This document shows positions 1 through 9,646 of a stretch of 64,000 bases of DNA, in pieces. Numbering within the stretch: position 1 is the first letter of the stretch; the number at the start of each line of letters is the position of its first letter. Both the position numbers and the translations under genes were made by a program. This stretch comes from an uncultured Gammaproteobacteria bacterium (lineage in GTDB: Bacteria; Pseudomonadota; Gammaproteobacteria; Steroidobacterales; UBA11654): assembly GCA_937801655.1 (NCBI GenBank), contig CALMWC010000010.1, positions 1 to 64,000 of the forward strand. Direction: 5' to 3'. The notes under the pieces are model-generated. The model saw only the letters and a list, made by a program, of their open reading frames with translations. It was not told the origin of the DNA and made no database searches.

Positions 1-505
1 TAGAATGATTCATTTATTAATCGATTCCTTCAATAATTATGACTATCATTTGGATCAATCTATAGAATTTATAATCAAACCACATCCTATAAATACCACA
101 CCTGCCATTAAGAAAAAAATAACTCAAGAGTTGCCTTCCTCTTTTTCTTTTACAAATGAAAAATCATTTTCTAAGCTTTTGATGAGCTCTTCAATATTGG
201 TAACAGAGGCATCCAGTACTTGTTTAGAGGCTTTTGCTTATGGCATCCCTGTAATTATAATTGAGAACCCTACAGGGTTAACTTACGATCCAGTTCCTAA
301 AGATATTTCGAAAGATTTATTTTTAAAATGTAAAATAGCTGAAGATTTTTCAAATGCTATCTTTCATTTTTTAAGTTATACATCAATGCAGAAAAGGAAA
401 AATCAGAAAAGAGGAAGTGAAATTAGAGAAAAGTATTTTGAAAAAGTTACTAAAAAGGGTATATATGCTTTTTTAGACATTATAAATAATAGTCATAAAT
501 CTTAA
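1..505 (+). CDS. Surface-glycan transferase-like protein, C-terminal fragment
   Basis: The reading frame is open from the left edge of the window, so only the C-terminal ~167 residues are present and the start lies outside. The fragment has an IIKPHP motif followed by a TEASSTCLEAFAYGIPVI segment. This pattern is typical of GT-B fold transferases of the CDP-glycerophosphotransferase/capsule type and of proteins annotated as surface carbohydrate biosynthesis protein. Such enzymes act at the cytoplasmic face of the inner membrane on a nucleotide-activated substrate. It is followed after about 30 bases by an RmlD-like reductase on the same strand and belongs to the glycan locus. The exact donor and acceptor cannot be told from the fragment. 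Confidence 0.6.
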   Translation, partial: RMIHLLIDSFNNYDYHLDQSIEFIIKPHPINTTPAIKKKITQELPSSFSFTNEKSFSKLLMSSSILVTEASSTCLEAFAYGIPVIIIENPTGLTYDPVPKDISKDLFLKCKIAEDFSNAIFHFLSYTSMQKRKNQKRGSEIREKYFEKVTKKGIYAFLDIINNSHKS

Positions 506-534
506 TTATTTTGAGTATTAAAATGAGGAAAAAT

Positions 535-1434
535 ATGAAAAAAATATATATGGCAGGCGCTGGAGGTATGTTGGGTCTTGCTTTTTATAAGGAGTTTAAA
601 GATGAATATTCTTTAATGTGCTCGGACATTGATACTAATGAGAAGTGGTTGTCACAACTTGATTTTAGAGATTACGATCAATACAAAGAAATGGTTACTA
701 GTTTTGAACCAGATTATTTATTTCATTTAGGAGCTTTTACTGATTTGGAATATTGTGAATTAAATATTGATGAGACATATGATACCAATACCAAATCTGT
801 AGAGAGTGCTGTTAAGATTGCAAATGAACTTAAAATACCTCTTTTGTATGTAAGTACAGCAGGTATATTTGGTGGCGAGAAAGATGTTTACGATGAATCT
901 GATAAGGCAGAACCACTTGGACATTATGGCAATTCAAAATATAAAGGCGAGGTGTATGTTCAAGAAAAATCAAAAGATTATATAATTTGTCGAGCTGGTT
1001 GGATGATGGGTGGCGGAGAGAAAAAGGATAAAAAATTTATTCAAAAAATTATAAAACAAATCCAAAACGGCAAAAGAAAACTCCAGATAGTTAATGATAA
1101 GCTTGGTACCCCTACTTATACTCATGATTTTGCCAATAATTGTAAAGTCTTGATTGAGAGTGAGCATCGTGGGTTATTTAATATGGTATGTGGAGGACTC
1201 ACTGGACGTTATGAAGTTGCTTCAGAGTTAATTATGTTATTGGGTTTATCACAAAAGGTAGAAATAGAAGAAGTAAGTTCTGATTTCTTTAGTGAAGAAT
1301 ATTTTGCTGAAAGACCAGCTTGCGAACGATTGGTGAATAAAAAGCTTAATCAGCTCAATTTAAATAGAATGAGAGACTGGAGGGTTGCTTTAAAAGATTG
1401 TCTAGAAGAATATTATCCTAATTTTAAAATCTGA
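535..1434 (+). CDS. RmlD-like NAD(P)-dependent sugar-nucleotide reductase/epimerase
   Basis: An extended SDR of the dTDP-4-dehydrorhamnose reductase (RmlD) type, about 300 residues, the usual family length. The N-terminal Rossmann motif is AGAGGMLG, followed by HLGAFTDLEYCE (the RmlD-like A-x-T-x-V/L-D region) and the catalytic YGNSKYKGE, which supplies Tyr and Lys. Such enzymes reduce a 4-keto sugar nucleotide in the cytoplasm. I chose ATG 535 because GAGG sits 6 bases before it; ATG 523 and TTG 511 are in frame but have no better ribosome site. It lies between a glycan transferase fragment and a GT2 enzyme, 5 bases before the latter, so probably one operon. Substrate unknown: no other rhamnose genes (rmlA/B/C) are in the window. 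Confidence 0.8.
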   Translation: MKKIYMAGAGGMLGLAFYKEFKDEYSLMCSDIDTNEKWLSQLDFRDYDQYKEMVTSFEPDYLFHLGAFTDLEYCELNIDETYDTNTKSVESAVKIANELKIPLLYVSTAGIFGGEKDVYDESDKAEPLGHYGNSKYKGEVYVQEKSKDYIICRAGWMMGGGEKKDKKFIQKIIKQIQNGKRKLQIVNDKLGTPTYTHDFANNCKVLIESEHRGLFNMVCGGLTGRYEVASELIMLLGLSQKVEIEEVSSDFFSEEYFAERPACERLVNKKLNQLNLNRMRDWRVALKDCLEEYYPNFKI

Positions 1435-1439
1435 CTTTC

Positions 1440-2489
1440 ATGCAATCACAAAAACCTGTAGTAACTGTTCTGACTACTGTTTATAATGGTTTGCCATTTT
1501 TAAAAGAGGCTATTGACAGTACTTTAAATCAATCTTTTACAGATTTTGAATATCTCATTATAGATGATGCAAGTCCCGATGAAAAAGTAGCTAATTTTAT
1601 AGAATCGTATGACGATAGAAGAATTAGATTTATCAGAAATGAAAACAATCTTGGTGTTTCGGAAACAATTAATAAAGCTCTAAATCTTATTGAAACCACC
1701 TATGTTATAAGACTTGATCAGGATGATATTAATTTACCAGATCGTATAAAGGATCAAGTTTCATACCTTCAAAAAAATCCAGACATCTCAATCCTTTGTT
1801 CTTGGCAAGAGATGATTGATGATAATGGTAGAAAAGTTAATACATGGAGAAAACGAATCAATAATTATGGTGAATTTCTTGCTCCAGTTTTATTAGGTAT
1901 ATGTCCTATTATTCATCCATCGCTAGCGTTTAGGACGGAGGATATGTTGAAATCTGGTGGGTTTAAACCTGATTACGTTCGGGCTGAGGATTTTGAACTA
2001 ACTGCTCGAATGGCACTGGAAAGGTATAATGCTGCGATTATTCCAAAATATCATTTGGAACAAAGATATCATCCTGGGAGTCAGTCACATGAATTTTCAG
2101 AAGAACAAAAAAGCGTCTCTAATAGAATTCAAACTGAGGCCATTAGTCAATTTATAGATTATGAGGATGCACAAAAGTTATCTTCTTTTTTAAGGTTAGA
2201 AAAAGGTTATAAAAGTAATATCTTTGATAAAAAGTATCTCCTTGAGATGCATGATCTATTGATCTTGATGTTGAGAAATGCGGAAAGAAAACAACAATTA
2301 AATAATGATGAATTATCTTCACTCAAACGAATTATTTATCTTAGGTTAGGCCTAGGAGTATATGTGATACCCGTCTTAAAATATTTGCCTTCTTTCTTTT
2401 TTGTATCTTTATTCCTATTATTTTCACCACTTTATTCAAACAAAATCCATAAGGTGGTTTCTAGGGTATATAATGTTTTTAAGTTTTAA
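1440..2489 (+). CDS. GT2 family glycosyltransferase
   Basis: A GT-A fold family 2 glycosyltransferase of 349 residues. The N-terminal domain starts VTVLTTVYNGLPFLKEAIDS, has the IIDDASPD nucleotide-binding motif near residue 40 and an RLDQDD metal-binding DXD-type motif near 95. A later RAEDFELTAR (ED, the usual catalytic-base region) and the hydrophobic C-terminal ~50 residues suggest attachment to the inner membrane. It would add one sugar from a nucleotide donor to the lipid-linked repeat unit. It starts 5 bases after the upstream reductase and is followed after 38 bases by the broken FAD-dependent gene. The sugar cannot be predicted. Confidence 0.87.
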   Translation: MQSQKPVVTVLTTVYNGLPFLKEAIDSTLNQSFTDFEYLIIDDASPDEKVANFIESYDDRRIRFIRNENNLGVSETINKALNLIETTYVIRLDQDDINLPDRIKDQVSYLQKNPDISILCSWQEMIDDNGRKVNTWRKRINNYGEFLAPVLLGICPIIHPSLAFRTEDMLKSGGFKPDYVRAEDFELTARMALERYNAAIIPKYHLEQRYHPGSQSHEFSEEQKSVSNRIQTEAISQFIDYEDAQKLSSFLRLEKGYKSNIFDKKYLLEMHDLLILMLRNAERKQQLNNDELSSLKRIIYLRLGLGVYVIPVLKYLPSFFFVSLFLLFSPLYSNKIHKVVSRVYNVFKF

Positions 2490-2527
2490 ATTCTATATGT
2501 TCAAAACCCTAATTTTAATTCTTAACT

Positions 2528-3832
2528 ATGATAAAAAATAAAGATGTACCAATAATTCTTGGTGGTGGCTTAGCTGGCTTAAGTGCTTGCTATCATGGCA
2601 ATGGAATAGTATACGAAAAAAAAAAGATAATAATTCGGGAGGTCATGCACGCTCTCATGCAGCTGATGGTTTTATTTTTGATGAAGGCATTCATGTGCTT
2701 CATACTTCAAATAAATATATTTTGAATTTGATGGAAAAAATAGATGCAGGACTTGAGATTAAGGAAAGAAATGCTTGGATACACTCCAATGGAGTTTTAA
2801 CTCGGTATCCTTTTCAAGCAAATACTTATGGATTACCTATTGATATAGTAAAAGAATGTTTATTAGGTTTTATTGAAAATGATTTTGGAGAATCAAACCA
2901 AATAAAACATTATCAAGATTGGGTTTATTATATGTTTGGTAAAGGCATTGCAGAGCACTTTATGATTCCATATAGCAAGAAATTTTGGGGAGTGGATCCT
3001 AAAAAACTGACAACTGATTGGGTAAATATTAGGCATCCTAAACCAACCTTGGAAGAGGTTATTAATGGAGCATTACATGATCAAGATAAAGGATTTGGTA
3101 TTAATGCTATATTTCGTTATCCAAAAGAAGGTGGTTTTGGTTATATTGGAAAAGCATTAGCAATGCAATGTGAGGATAGAATTCATCTAGGCATGAAAAG
3201 CAACTGAGATTGATATCTCTAAGAAAATAATTACTTTCAATGATCAGGAGAAAATAGCTTATAAAAAAATTCTAAGTAGTATCCCTCTGCCTGACTTAAT
3301 ATCTCTTATTCCAGATGCACCAGAAAATGTTATTGATGCATGCAATAAACTTAAAACAAATTCTATATTTGTTGTCAATTTAGGTGTAAAGAGAGAAAAT
3401 ATAACTGATAAAAGTTGGATATATTTTTTAGAAAAAGAATACTGTTTTGTTAGAGTTAGCTTCCCTTTTAATTTTATTGAAAATTCAAGTTCAGTTGTAC
3501 CTCATGGACATAGCTCAATTTCAGTAGAAATAGCTTATGGGAATAATAATAATCTACCTGTTTCTAAGGATAAGATTATAGATCGAGTCAAAGATGACTT
3601 AATTAAAGCAGATATATTACGAGTTACAGACGAAATTGTTTTTCAAGATACATATGATATCAAGTATGGTTATGTAATCTTTGACGAAGAAAGAAAGCCA
3701 GCAATCAAACAAATACATGATTATTTAAAAGCAAAGGATATTATTCCTTTTGGTAGGTATGGTCTTTGGGCATATTTATGGAGTGATGAAGCAATTATGA
3801 GTGGAAAAAAAGCTGCAGAGAAACTATTGTAG
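2528..3832 (+). CDS. FAD-dependent mutase/amine-oxidase-like protein, two frameshifts
   Basis: Three reading-frame segments join into one protein of about 434 residues: 2528 to the A10 run at 2616-2625, then to the A4 run at 3196-3199, then to TAG 3830-3832. The joined protein starts with an FAD-binding GGGLAGLSA motif and continues with SGGHARSHAADGF, FDEGIHVLHT and PYSKKFWG. It ends with GRYGLWAYLWSDEAIMSGKKAA, the usual C-terminal FAD contact region (G-R-x-G). This matches the NAD(P)/FAD-dependent oxidoreductases related to UDP-galactopyranose mutase and HemY that occur in glycan loci. Both breaks are one-base changes in A runs and everything between them is well conserved, so I think the gene is intact in the cell. 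Substrate not known. Confidence 0.75.
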
Positions 3833-3855
3833 TTGCATTACTTTTGATCATTGTT

Positions 3856-5244
3856 ATGTTTCATTCAAATAGAAAAAAAATGGATAGCAATAAAGAATTT
3901 GATTTTTTAGGAAAAATCTATGTTTGGTCTATTGTTTTTGAGCCATTATTATTTTTTGTAATATTTAGCCAAGCTCTTGTAGGTATTACTGGCAATGTAA
4001 GTAGAATTTTGCAATTCATAGTTATTCTACTTCTCCTTTATAAATATCTACTTTCATATAAGTCTAGGATTAAAATATTTAATCCATTTTTTAAACAGTA
4101 TAGATGGTATTTCTTTTATTTATCATTTGCTCTCATTTCAGGCATATTTGGCGTAATATCTAACGCTTATACTCCAACACTATCATCTAGCTTTTCTTCT
4201 ACTAATGCATCTTCATTTTCTTCTTTCATCAATTCTCCATATGCCAGACCTTTGTTTGAATATTTTATAGCTTTTTATTATTTTGCTTATTTTGTTATTT
4301 TACCTCAATCCTTACTAAGGAATAAGGATGCTATTGATTACTGTCTTAAAATATTTATTAGAGTCTTTTTTATCAGTTTCTTTATTGGTGTAGTTGATTA
4401 TTTGTCAGAAGCTTTGTTTCAAATAGCATTGGTACCTCGCCATTTTTGGGATTGGCAACATGTGGGACTCAGATTTCATGGGTTAGCGGGTGAGCCAAGA
4501 GATGCTTTTGTATACCTCTTTTTTGGCTTTGGGTTGCTGCTACTAAACGAAAAATGGTCAGGAAACAGAGGCTCTAAATATTTTTGGTTTTTATTATTTT
4601 TTATAGCAGCAATGCTAACTCAATCCGCATCAGGTTTTATAGGCTTAATTATTGCTGTTGTTTTGATTATTGTTTTTTACATTCCTAGAATGTCAATGCG
4701 TTTACTAATTCCTTTTATAGTTACTGGCATAATAATATCAGCAGCTAGTATATATGGGATCACTAATTCAGAAAGAATTATGGACTATTTAAAGTTAGCA
4801 CCAAATGCTCTAAAGGCAATAGAAACAGGTATTACTCTTCCATACCTTCTTCAGATACAAATAGTTAATATTTGGCCAATATGGATTAGATTATTGGAAA
4901 TTATGCAGTTAAATCTGATTCCATTATTTATAGGTACAGGTATGGGCTCAACATCGATTGCAAACAGCGTATGGTATTCAGAAAATGGTGTATTTAACCC
5001 TCATGCTAATATAATTAGAGTTGCATTTGAAGGAGGTATCATAGGAACAATGCTATATATAAAAGCTTTTTTGCAACCATTACGAGAGTTGCCTATTTAT
5101 CAAAAAAATAAGAATGAAATTATTATCTATATGCTCCTAATCCTTGGTGTGAATTTTGGACATAGAAGCTCAACTCTTTTTATCTTCTTGGGGTTAACTC
5201 TTTTAGTTTATAACGCTTTGTATAAAGATCATCAAAAATCATAG
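3856..5244 (+). CDS. Wzy-like O-antigen polymerase / ligase-family membrane protein
   Basis: An integral membrane protein of about 460 residues with roughly ten to twelve hydrophobic spans and a large loop in the C-terminal half (around residues 310-385). This topology is typical of Wzy polymerases and WaaL ligases. The short segment HGLAGEPRDAFVYLFFG near residue 215 resembles the conserved G-E-P-R region of Wzy/RfaL-like proteins. It would polymerise or ligate lipid-linked repeat units at the periplasmic face. ATG 3856 is chosen; TTG 3844 and ATG 3880 are alternatives, and no start has a good ribosome site. Sequence identity in this family is low, so polymerase versus ligase rests on context: genes on both sides make the repeat unit. 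Confidence 0.75.
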   Translation: MFHSNRKKMDSNKEFDFLGKIYVWSIVFEPLLFFVIFSQALVGITGNVSRILQFIVILLLLYKYLLSYKSRIKIFNPFFKQYRWYFFYLSFALISGIFGVISNAYTPTLSSSFSSTNASSFSSFINSPYARPLFEYFIAFYYFAYFVILPQSLLRNKDAIDYCLKIFIRVFFISFFIGVVDYLSEALFQIALVPRHFWDWQHVGLRFHGLAGEPRDAFVYLFFGFGLLLLNEKWSGNRGSKYFWFLLFFIAAMLTQSASGFIGLIIAVVLIIVFYIPRMSMRLLIPFIVTGIIISAASIYGITNSERIMDYLKLAPNALKAIETGITLPYLLQIQIVNIWPIWIRLLEIMQLNLIPLFIGTGMGSTSIANSVWYSENGVFNPHANIIRVAFEGGIIGTMLYIKAFLQPLRELPIYQKNKNEIIIYMLLILGVNFGHRSSTLFIFLGLTLLVYNALYKDHQKS

Positions 5245-5253
5245 ACAAGAATC

Positions 5254-6420
5254 ATGAAATCTAAATCAGGAATAACAATAGGTGTTGATGCATCTAATAT
5301 TCGTTCAGGTGGAGGATTAACTCATTTATTAGAACTGCTGAATCATTTAGTTCCGGAGCAAAACAATATTCGTCAGGTAATTGTTTGGTCGAATACCCAT
5401 ACATTAAATCAACTCCCTGAGAAGTCATGGCTTTCTAAGATAAAGCACAAGTTTCTAGAAGGAAGCCTTATAGGAAGAATATATTGGCAAGTTTTCTTTT
5501 TTACTTCTTCTATTATAGAAAATAAATGCGATCTGGTATTTATTCCTGGAGGTTCCTTTACAACTTCATTTAGACCTATAATCAGTATGAATCAGAACCT
5601 TCTTCCATTTGAGTGGAAGGAATTATTTAGATATGGAGTATCGCTAACAACTCTAAAATTTATTTTATTGAGATTAACTAATAAGTCAGCTTTTAAAAGA
5701 TCCAATGGAATTATATTTTTATCACGATACTCAAAAGATATTGTGCTTAAATCTCTACCCAGTAATAATTATAGTACAGTCATCATTCCTCATGGCATAG
5801 AAGAGAAATTCTTTTTAGAGCCAAGAAAGCAATTATCAATATCCTCATATAGTAATATCAAGCCAATAAAAATCATCTATGTTTCATCGATTGAGTGTTA
5901 TAAACATCATTGTAATGTTGTTGAGGCTATATCCAGAGTGAAGCGCTCTGGCTACCCTGTAATGCTTGATATTTATGGTACGGGAAATGCGAAAGCAGTT
6001 AAAAAACTAAAACAGTCAATTGCTATATATGATAAAGATGAAGAATATATAATCTATAAGGACAAGATTGCATATAACAATATTCAGGAAATATATTTCT
6101 CAGCAGATTTAGCAATATTTGCCTCCACCTGTGAAACATTTGGTCAAATTCTATTAGAATCTATGGCTGCTGGTTTGCCTATAGCTTGTTCTAAGTATTC
6201 ATCAATGCCTGAGATTATTTTAGATGCAGGTATCTATTTTGATCCACTAGATGTGAAAGACATTGAAGCTGTAATCACTAGTTTAATTATTTCTGAAGAA
6301 CTTAGAACTGATTTAAGTGAAAAAGCCCATAAACTTGCGAAAAATTATTCTTGGAGTAAAACTTCTTTTACAACATTTAAATATTTTAAGGATATAGTGC
6401 AAAGTAAGAAAGATTTCTAA
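5254..6420 (+). CDS. GT4 family glycosyltransferase
   Basis: A 388-residue GT-B fold enzyme. The N-terminal domain begins GVDASNIRSGGGLTHLLEL, the glycine-rich loop of GT4 enzymes. The C-terminal domain holds IIPHGIEEKFF, IIYVSSIECYKH (donor-site strand) and the E-x7-E region CETFGQILLESMAAGLPIA, with both glutamates present. It transfers a sugar with retention of configuration from an NDP donor in the cytoplasm. It starts 9 bases after the Wzy-like gene and probably shares its transcript. A 64-base gap before the next gene may hold a new start of transcription. Donor and acceptor unknown. Confidence 0.88.
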   Translation: MKSKSGITIGVDASNIRSGGGLTHLLELLNHLVPEQNNIRQVIVWSNTHTLNQLPEKSWLSKIKHKFLEGSLIGRIYWQVFFFTSSIIENKCDLVFIPGGSFTTSFRPIISMNQNLLPFEWKELFRYGVSLTTLKFILLRLTNKSAFKRSNGIIFLSRYSKDIVLKSLPSNNYSTVIIPHGIEEKFFLEPRKQLSISSYSNIKPIKIIYVSSIECYKHHCNVVEAISRVKRSGYPVMLDIYGTGNAKAVKKLKQSIAIYDKDEEYIIYKDKIAYNNIQEIYFSADLAIFASTCETFGQILLESMAAGLPIACSKYSSMPEIILDAGIYFDPLDVKDIEAVITSLIISEELRTDLSEKAHKLAKNYSWSKTSFTTFKYFKDIVQSKKDF

Positions 6421-6484
6421 TGTATAAAACTAAATAAAATCTTGTATACTCAGATCAATATTTTTTAAAAGAAGGACTACTAGT

Positions 6485-7498
6485 TTGTTTAAAGATAAAA
6501 CATTAATGATAACAGGTGGAACTGGTTCTTTTGGCAATGCTGTACTTACTCAGTTTATTGATAGCGATGTTAAAGAAATTAGAATCTTTAGTCGTGATGA
6601 GAAGAAACAAGATGATATGAGGATCTCTCTTAAGAGTAAGAAACTTAAATTTATTATAGGTGATGTAAGAGATTATAGTAGTGTTGATGATGCTATGGAT
6701 GGTGTGGATCTTGTTTTTCATGCAGCAGCACTAAAGCAGGTACCGTCATGCGAATTTTATCCAATGCAAGCAGTTCTTACAAACATTTTAGGGCCTGAAA
6801 ACATTTTAAAAGCTTGCATTAAGCATAATGTTACAAAAGCTATATTCTTAAGTACTGATAAGGCTGTATATCCCATTAATGCAATGGGTATAAGTAAGGC
6901 AATGATGGAGAAATTAGTTATTTCAAAGGCAAGAAATGGAAAAAAAGAATTAGTTTTTTGTGCAACACGTTATGGTAATGTTATGGCTAGTCGTGGTTCT
7001 GTTATACCCTTATTTATATCCCAAATTAAGTCTGGTAAACCTATCACTATTACAAATCCAGAAATGACAAGATTTATGATGAAACTGGATGAATCTGTAG
7101 ATTTAGTAAAATTTGCTTTTGAGCATTCTCATCCTGGCGATATTTTTGTAAAAAAAGCTCCCGCTGCAAAAATAATAATTTTAGCAGAGGCTTTAATAGA
7201 TTTGTTTGGAGTTAAAGCTAATATAGAGATTATAGGTACTAGACATGGAGAAAAAAAATATGAAACTCTTCTTACTAGTGAGGAAATGGTTAAAGCTCAG
7301 GATCTTGGAGATTACTATAGGGTTCCCTCTGATAATAGAGATCTAAATTATGAAAAGTATTTTGAAGAAGGAGAGAAAAGTAGTGGAAATGCTATTGATT
7401 ATAATTCTGACAATACAAATCAGTTAGATATTGAAAGCATGAAACATTTACTTCTTCAATTAGATTTTGTTCAAACAGAATTAGGTAAAAAAACTTAA
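6485..7498 (+). CDS. fnlA: UDP-GlcNAc 4,6-dehydratase/5-epimerase, FnlA/CapE/WbjB type
   Basis: An extended SDR of 337 residues. It has the Rossmann motif TGGTGSFG near residue 11, RDEKKQDDMR, HAAALKQVPSCEFYP and LSTDKAVYPINAMGISKAMMEK. The Tyr-Ala replacement of the classic YxxxK by MGISK is characteristic of the FnlA/CapE/WbjB/FlaA1 group. The enzyme converts UDP-GlcNAc to UDP-2-acetamido-2,6-dideoxy-L-arabino-4-hexulose, the first step towards L-FucNAc or L-QuiNAc. The start is TTG 6485: AAGGA at 6472-6476 lies 8 bases upstream, and the next ATG would remove the first beta strand. The next two genes complete the pathway. Confidence 0.87.
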   Translation: MFKDKTLMITGGTGSFGNAVLTQFIDSDVKEIRIFSRDEKKQDDMRISLKSKKLKFIIGDVRDYSSVDDAMDGVDLVFHAAALKQVPSCEFYPMQAVLTNILGPENILKACIKHNVTKAIFLSTDKAVYPINAMGISKAMMEKLVISKARNGKKELVFCATRYGNVMASRGSVIPLFISQIKSGKPITITNPEMTRFMMKLDESVDLVKFAFEHSHPGDIFVKKAPAAKIIILAEALIDLFGVKANIEIIGTRHGEKKYETLLTSEEMVKAQDLGDYYRVPSDNRDLNYEKYFEEGEKSSGNAIDYNSDNTNQLDIESMKHLLLQLDFVQTELGKKT

Positions 7499-7511
7499 TC
7501 ATAGATTTATT

Positions 7512-8396
7512 ATGAAAATTCTTATTTTAGGCTCAAGCGGTATGCTGGGCTATAGTCTTTTTAAGAATCTGAGCTATAGAAAAGATTTACAAGTTAGCGG
7601 CACTCTAAGAAATTTGCAAAAGTATAAGCCTTTTTATTCAAATGAAGAGTTTAGTAATCTGATACATTATGATGCATTAACAAGTAAAAATAATTTGGTA
7701 TCTATTATAGAAAAAATAAGACCAGAATATGTTATCAATTGTATAGGGTTAATTCATCATAAAGAATCATCAAATAACTTTATTTCAAAATATATTTCTC
7801 TTAATTCATTATTTCCTCATCTGTTGGCAGAGACTTGTGAGATAACATCATCAAAATTAATACATTTTTCTACTGATTGCGTATTCTCAGGTAGAGATGG
7901 AATGTATAATGAAGCTGATATTCCTGATGCAACTGATTTTTATGGGAGATCAAAGTTATTAGGAGAGATTAATTATGGCAATCACTTAACCTTAAGAACA
8001 TCCATTATAGGTCATGAGATTGATTCAAATATAGCTCTTGTAGATTGGTTTCTAAATAAACAAGGAAAAATTAAGGGTTTTTCAAATGCTTTTTTCTCTG
8101 GAATGCCAACTCAGTATATATCTGAAATTATATCTCAATATATAGTTGGTAAAAATATCAAAGGTTTGTATCATTTAAGTGTTAATCCTATAAGTAAATA
8201 TGAACTTCTGAGAAAAATAGCAAAAGTTTATAAAAAAGAAATTCAAATTGATGAGGATAAAAATCTGGATATTAATAAGAGTTTAGATGCTACAAAATTT
8301 ATACAGCTGACTGGCTATAAGCCTCCATCTTGGGATGAATTGATAGAATTAATGTATAAGGATTACTGTAGTCGATATAATATGATAATTCGATGA
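7512..8396 (+). CDS. qnlA: RmlD-like UDP-4-keto-6-deoxy-L-HexNAc reductase (QnlA/WbvR type)
   Basis: A 294-residue SDR of the RmlD type, with LGSSGMLGYSLF at the N-terminus, CIGLIHH, STDCVFSG and the catalytic YGRSKLLGE. It sits between an FnlA-like dehydratase and an FnlC-like 2-epimerase, and its TGA overlaps the next ATG (ATGA). In the UDP-L-FucNAc pathway this position is taken by FnlB/CapF/WbjC, about 370 residues with a C-terminal cupin domain. Here the protein is short and has no cupin, which matches WbvR/QnlA of the UDP-L-RhaNAc to UDP-L-QuiNAc branch. The family and context are clear. The choice of L-QuiNAc over L-FucNAc is inference from length and domain content. Confidence 0.78.
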   Translation: MKILILGSSGMLGYSLFKNLSYRKDLQVSGTLRNLQKYKPFYSNEEFSNLIHYDALTSKNNLVSIIEKIRPEYVINCIGLIHHKESSNNFISKYISLNSLFPHLLAETCEITSSKLIHFSTDCVFSGRDGMYNEADIPDATDFYGRSKLLGEINYGNHLTLRTSIIGHEIDSNIALVDWFLNKQGKIKGFSNAFFSGMPTQYISEIISQYIVGKNIKGLYHLSVNPISKYELLRKIAKVYKKEIQIDEDKNLDINKSLDATKFIQLTGYKPPSWDELIELMYKDYCSRYNMIIR

Positions 8397-9532
8397 AAAA
8401 ATTAAAAGTTACTACCATAGTTGGCACGAGACCAGAAATAATTCGCCTTTCAAGAGTTATTCCAAAGTTGGACAAATATTTTGAACATACTTTAATCCAT
8501 ACCGGTCAGAATTTCGATTATGAACTCAATGAGATCTTCTTTGAGGATCTCAATATGAGAAAGCCAGATATATTTCTTGATTGCTCATCAAATAGACCTG
8601 CAAAAACAATTGCTAATGTTATTGAAAAAACAGATGCTTTTCTAGAAAAGTCTCCACAAGATGCTTTGTTAATACTGGGAGATACTAATAGCAGCCTAGC
8701 AGCAATCTCAGCTAAAAGAAGAAAAATACCTATATTTCATATGGAAGCTGGTAATAGAAGTTTTGATCAAAGAGTTCCTGAAGAGATTAATAGAAAAATA
8801 GTTGACCATATTGCTGATATTAATCTCCCTTATACTTCCATAGCTAGAGATTACCTTCTAAGGGAGGGATTAAAGCCAGAGTTTATAATAAAAACAGGTA
8901 GTCCGCTTTATGAAGTCATTGAATACTACAAAAGTAGAATACAAAAGTCTGAAATTCTAAATGAATTAGAGCTTTCAAGTAAAGATTATTTCCTAGTTAG
9001 TATTCATAGAGAGGAAAATATAGATACCTATAATTTTGATATAATTCAAGAATCATTAAATGAATTAGCTAGGCTTTATCAACTACCTATATTGGTCTCA
9101 ACCCATCCCAGGACAAGAAAAAAAATTAAAGAAGGAAAGATAAAATTTCATAAGTTGGTTCAGTTACATAAACCTCTAAAATTCACGGACTATTGTAAAT
9201 TACAAATTGATGCTAAAACTGTATTAAGTGATAGCGGTTCTATAACAGAAGAATCTTCAATATTAAATTTTCCAGCTTTGAACTTAAGAGAAGCACATGA
9301 AAGGCCAGAAGGATTTGAAGAAGGTTCGGTTATGATGACTGGTGGACATATAGACACTATTCTTAATGGTATAAAAATTCTAGAAAACCAAACTTCTGGA
9401 AAAGAAAGAATATTAAATCTTGTTCCAGATTATTCAGCACCAAATCTTTCAGAAAAAATTATAAGAATAATACTAAGTTACACGAGTTATGTTAATTCTA
9501 ATATCTGGAAAAAAGATAACAAAAATAATTAA
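8393..9532 (+). CDS. qnlB: UDP-HexNAc 2-epimerase, FnlC/CapG/WbjD/QnlB type
   Basis: A 379-residue member of the non-hydrolysing UDP-GlcNAc 2-epimerase family (WecB-like, GT-B fold). It has VGTRPEIIRLS at the N-terminus, LILGDTNSS near residue 98 and HMEAGNRSFDQRVPEEINR. The Arg-Val-Pro-Glu-Glu stretch is typical of the CapG/FnlC group. SIHREENID and LSDSGSITEESSIL complete the UDP site. It would catalyse the last epimerisation that gives UDP-L-FucNAc or UDP-L-QuiNAc. Its start overlaps the reductase stop by four bases, so the two are probably translationally coupled. The symbol follows the L-QuiNAc reading; fnlC is the alternative. Confidence 0.82.
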   Translation: MKKLKVTTIVGTRPEIIRLSRVIPKLDKYFEHTLIHTGQNFDYELNEIFFEDLNMRKPDIFLDCSSNRPAKTIANVIEKTDAFLEKSPQDALLILGDTNSSLAAISAKRRKIPIFHMEAGNRSFDQRVPEEINRKIVDHIADINLPYTSIARDYLLREGLKPEFIIKTGSPLYEVIEYYKSRIQKSEILNELELSSKDYFLVSIHREENIDTYNFDIIQESLNELARLYQLPILVSTHPRTRKKIKEGKIKFHKLVQLHKPLKFTDYCKLQIDAKTVLSDSGSITEESSILNFPALNLREAHERPEGFEEGSVMMTGGHIDTILNGIKILENQTSGKERILNLVPDYSAPNLSEKIIRIILSYTSYVNSNIWKKDNKNN

Positions 9533-9565
9533 GAAAATAATGAAATATTCTAAACCAAATACTAT

Positions 9566-9586
9566 CTCAGAAAAAAAAATTCTGAG
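9566..9586 (+). other. Small perfect hairpin between two glycan genes
   Basis: CTCAGAA (9566-9572) pairs perfectly with TTCTGAG (9580-9586) around a 7-A loop, in the 114-base gap after the 2-epimerase gene. No T run follows, so it is not a standard terminator. It could slow transcription or protect an mRNA end. Nothing more can be said from sequence. Confidence 0.3.
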
Positions 9587-9646
9587 GGATAAGAGAGGAA
9601 ATAAAGAAAGGAAATATTTTTAACTCCTTCTTAAAAATAACATTCA

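Noticed and set aside
9566-9586. Hairpin as a Rho-independent terminator
   Set aside because: No T run follows and the loop is all A; listed only as a hairpin.
9540-9623. A 27-codon Lys-rich ORF in the gap after the 2-epimerase gene
   Set aside because: No ribosome site, low-complexity AT-rich codons and no support beyond an open frame; likely chance.
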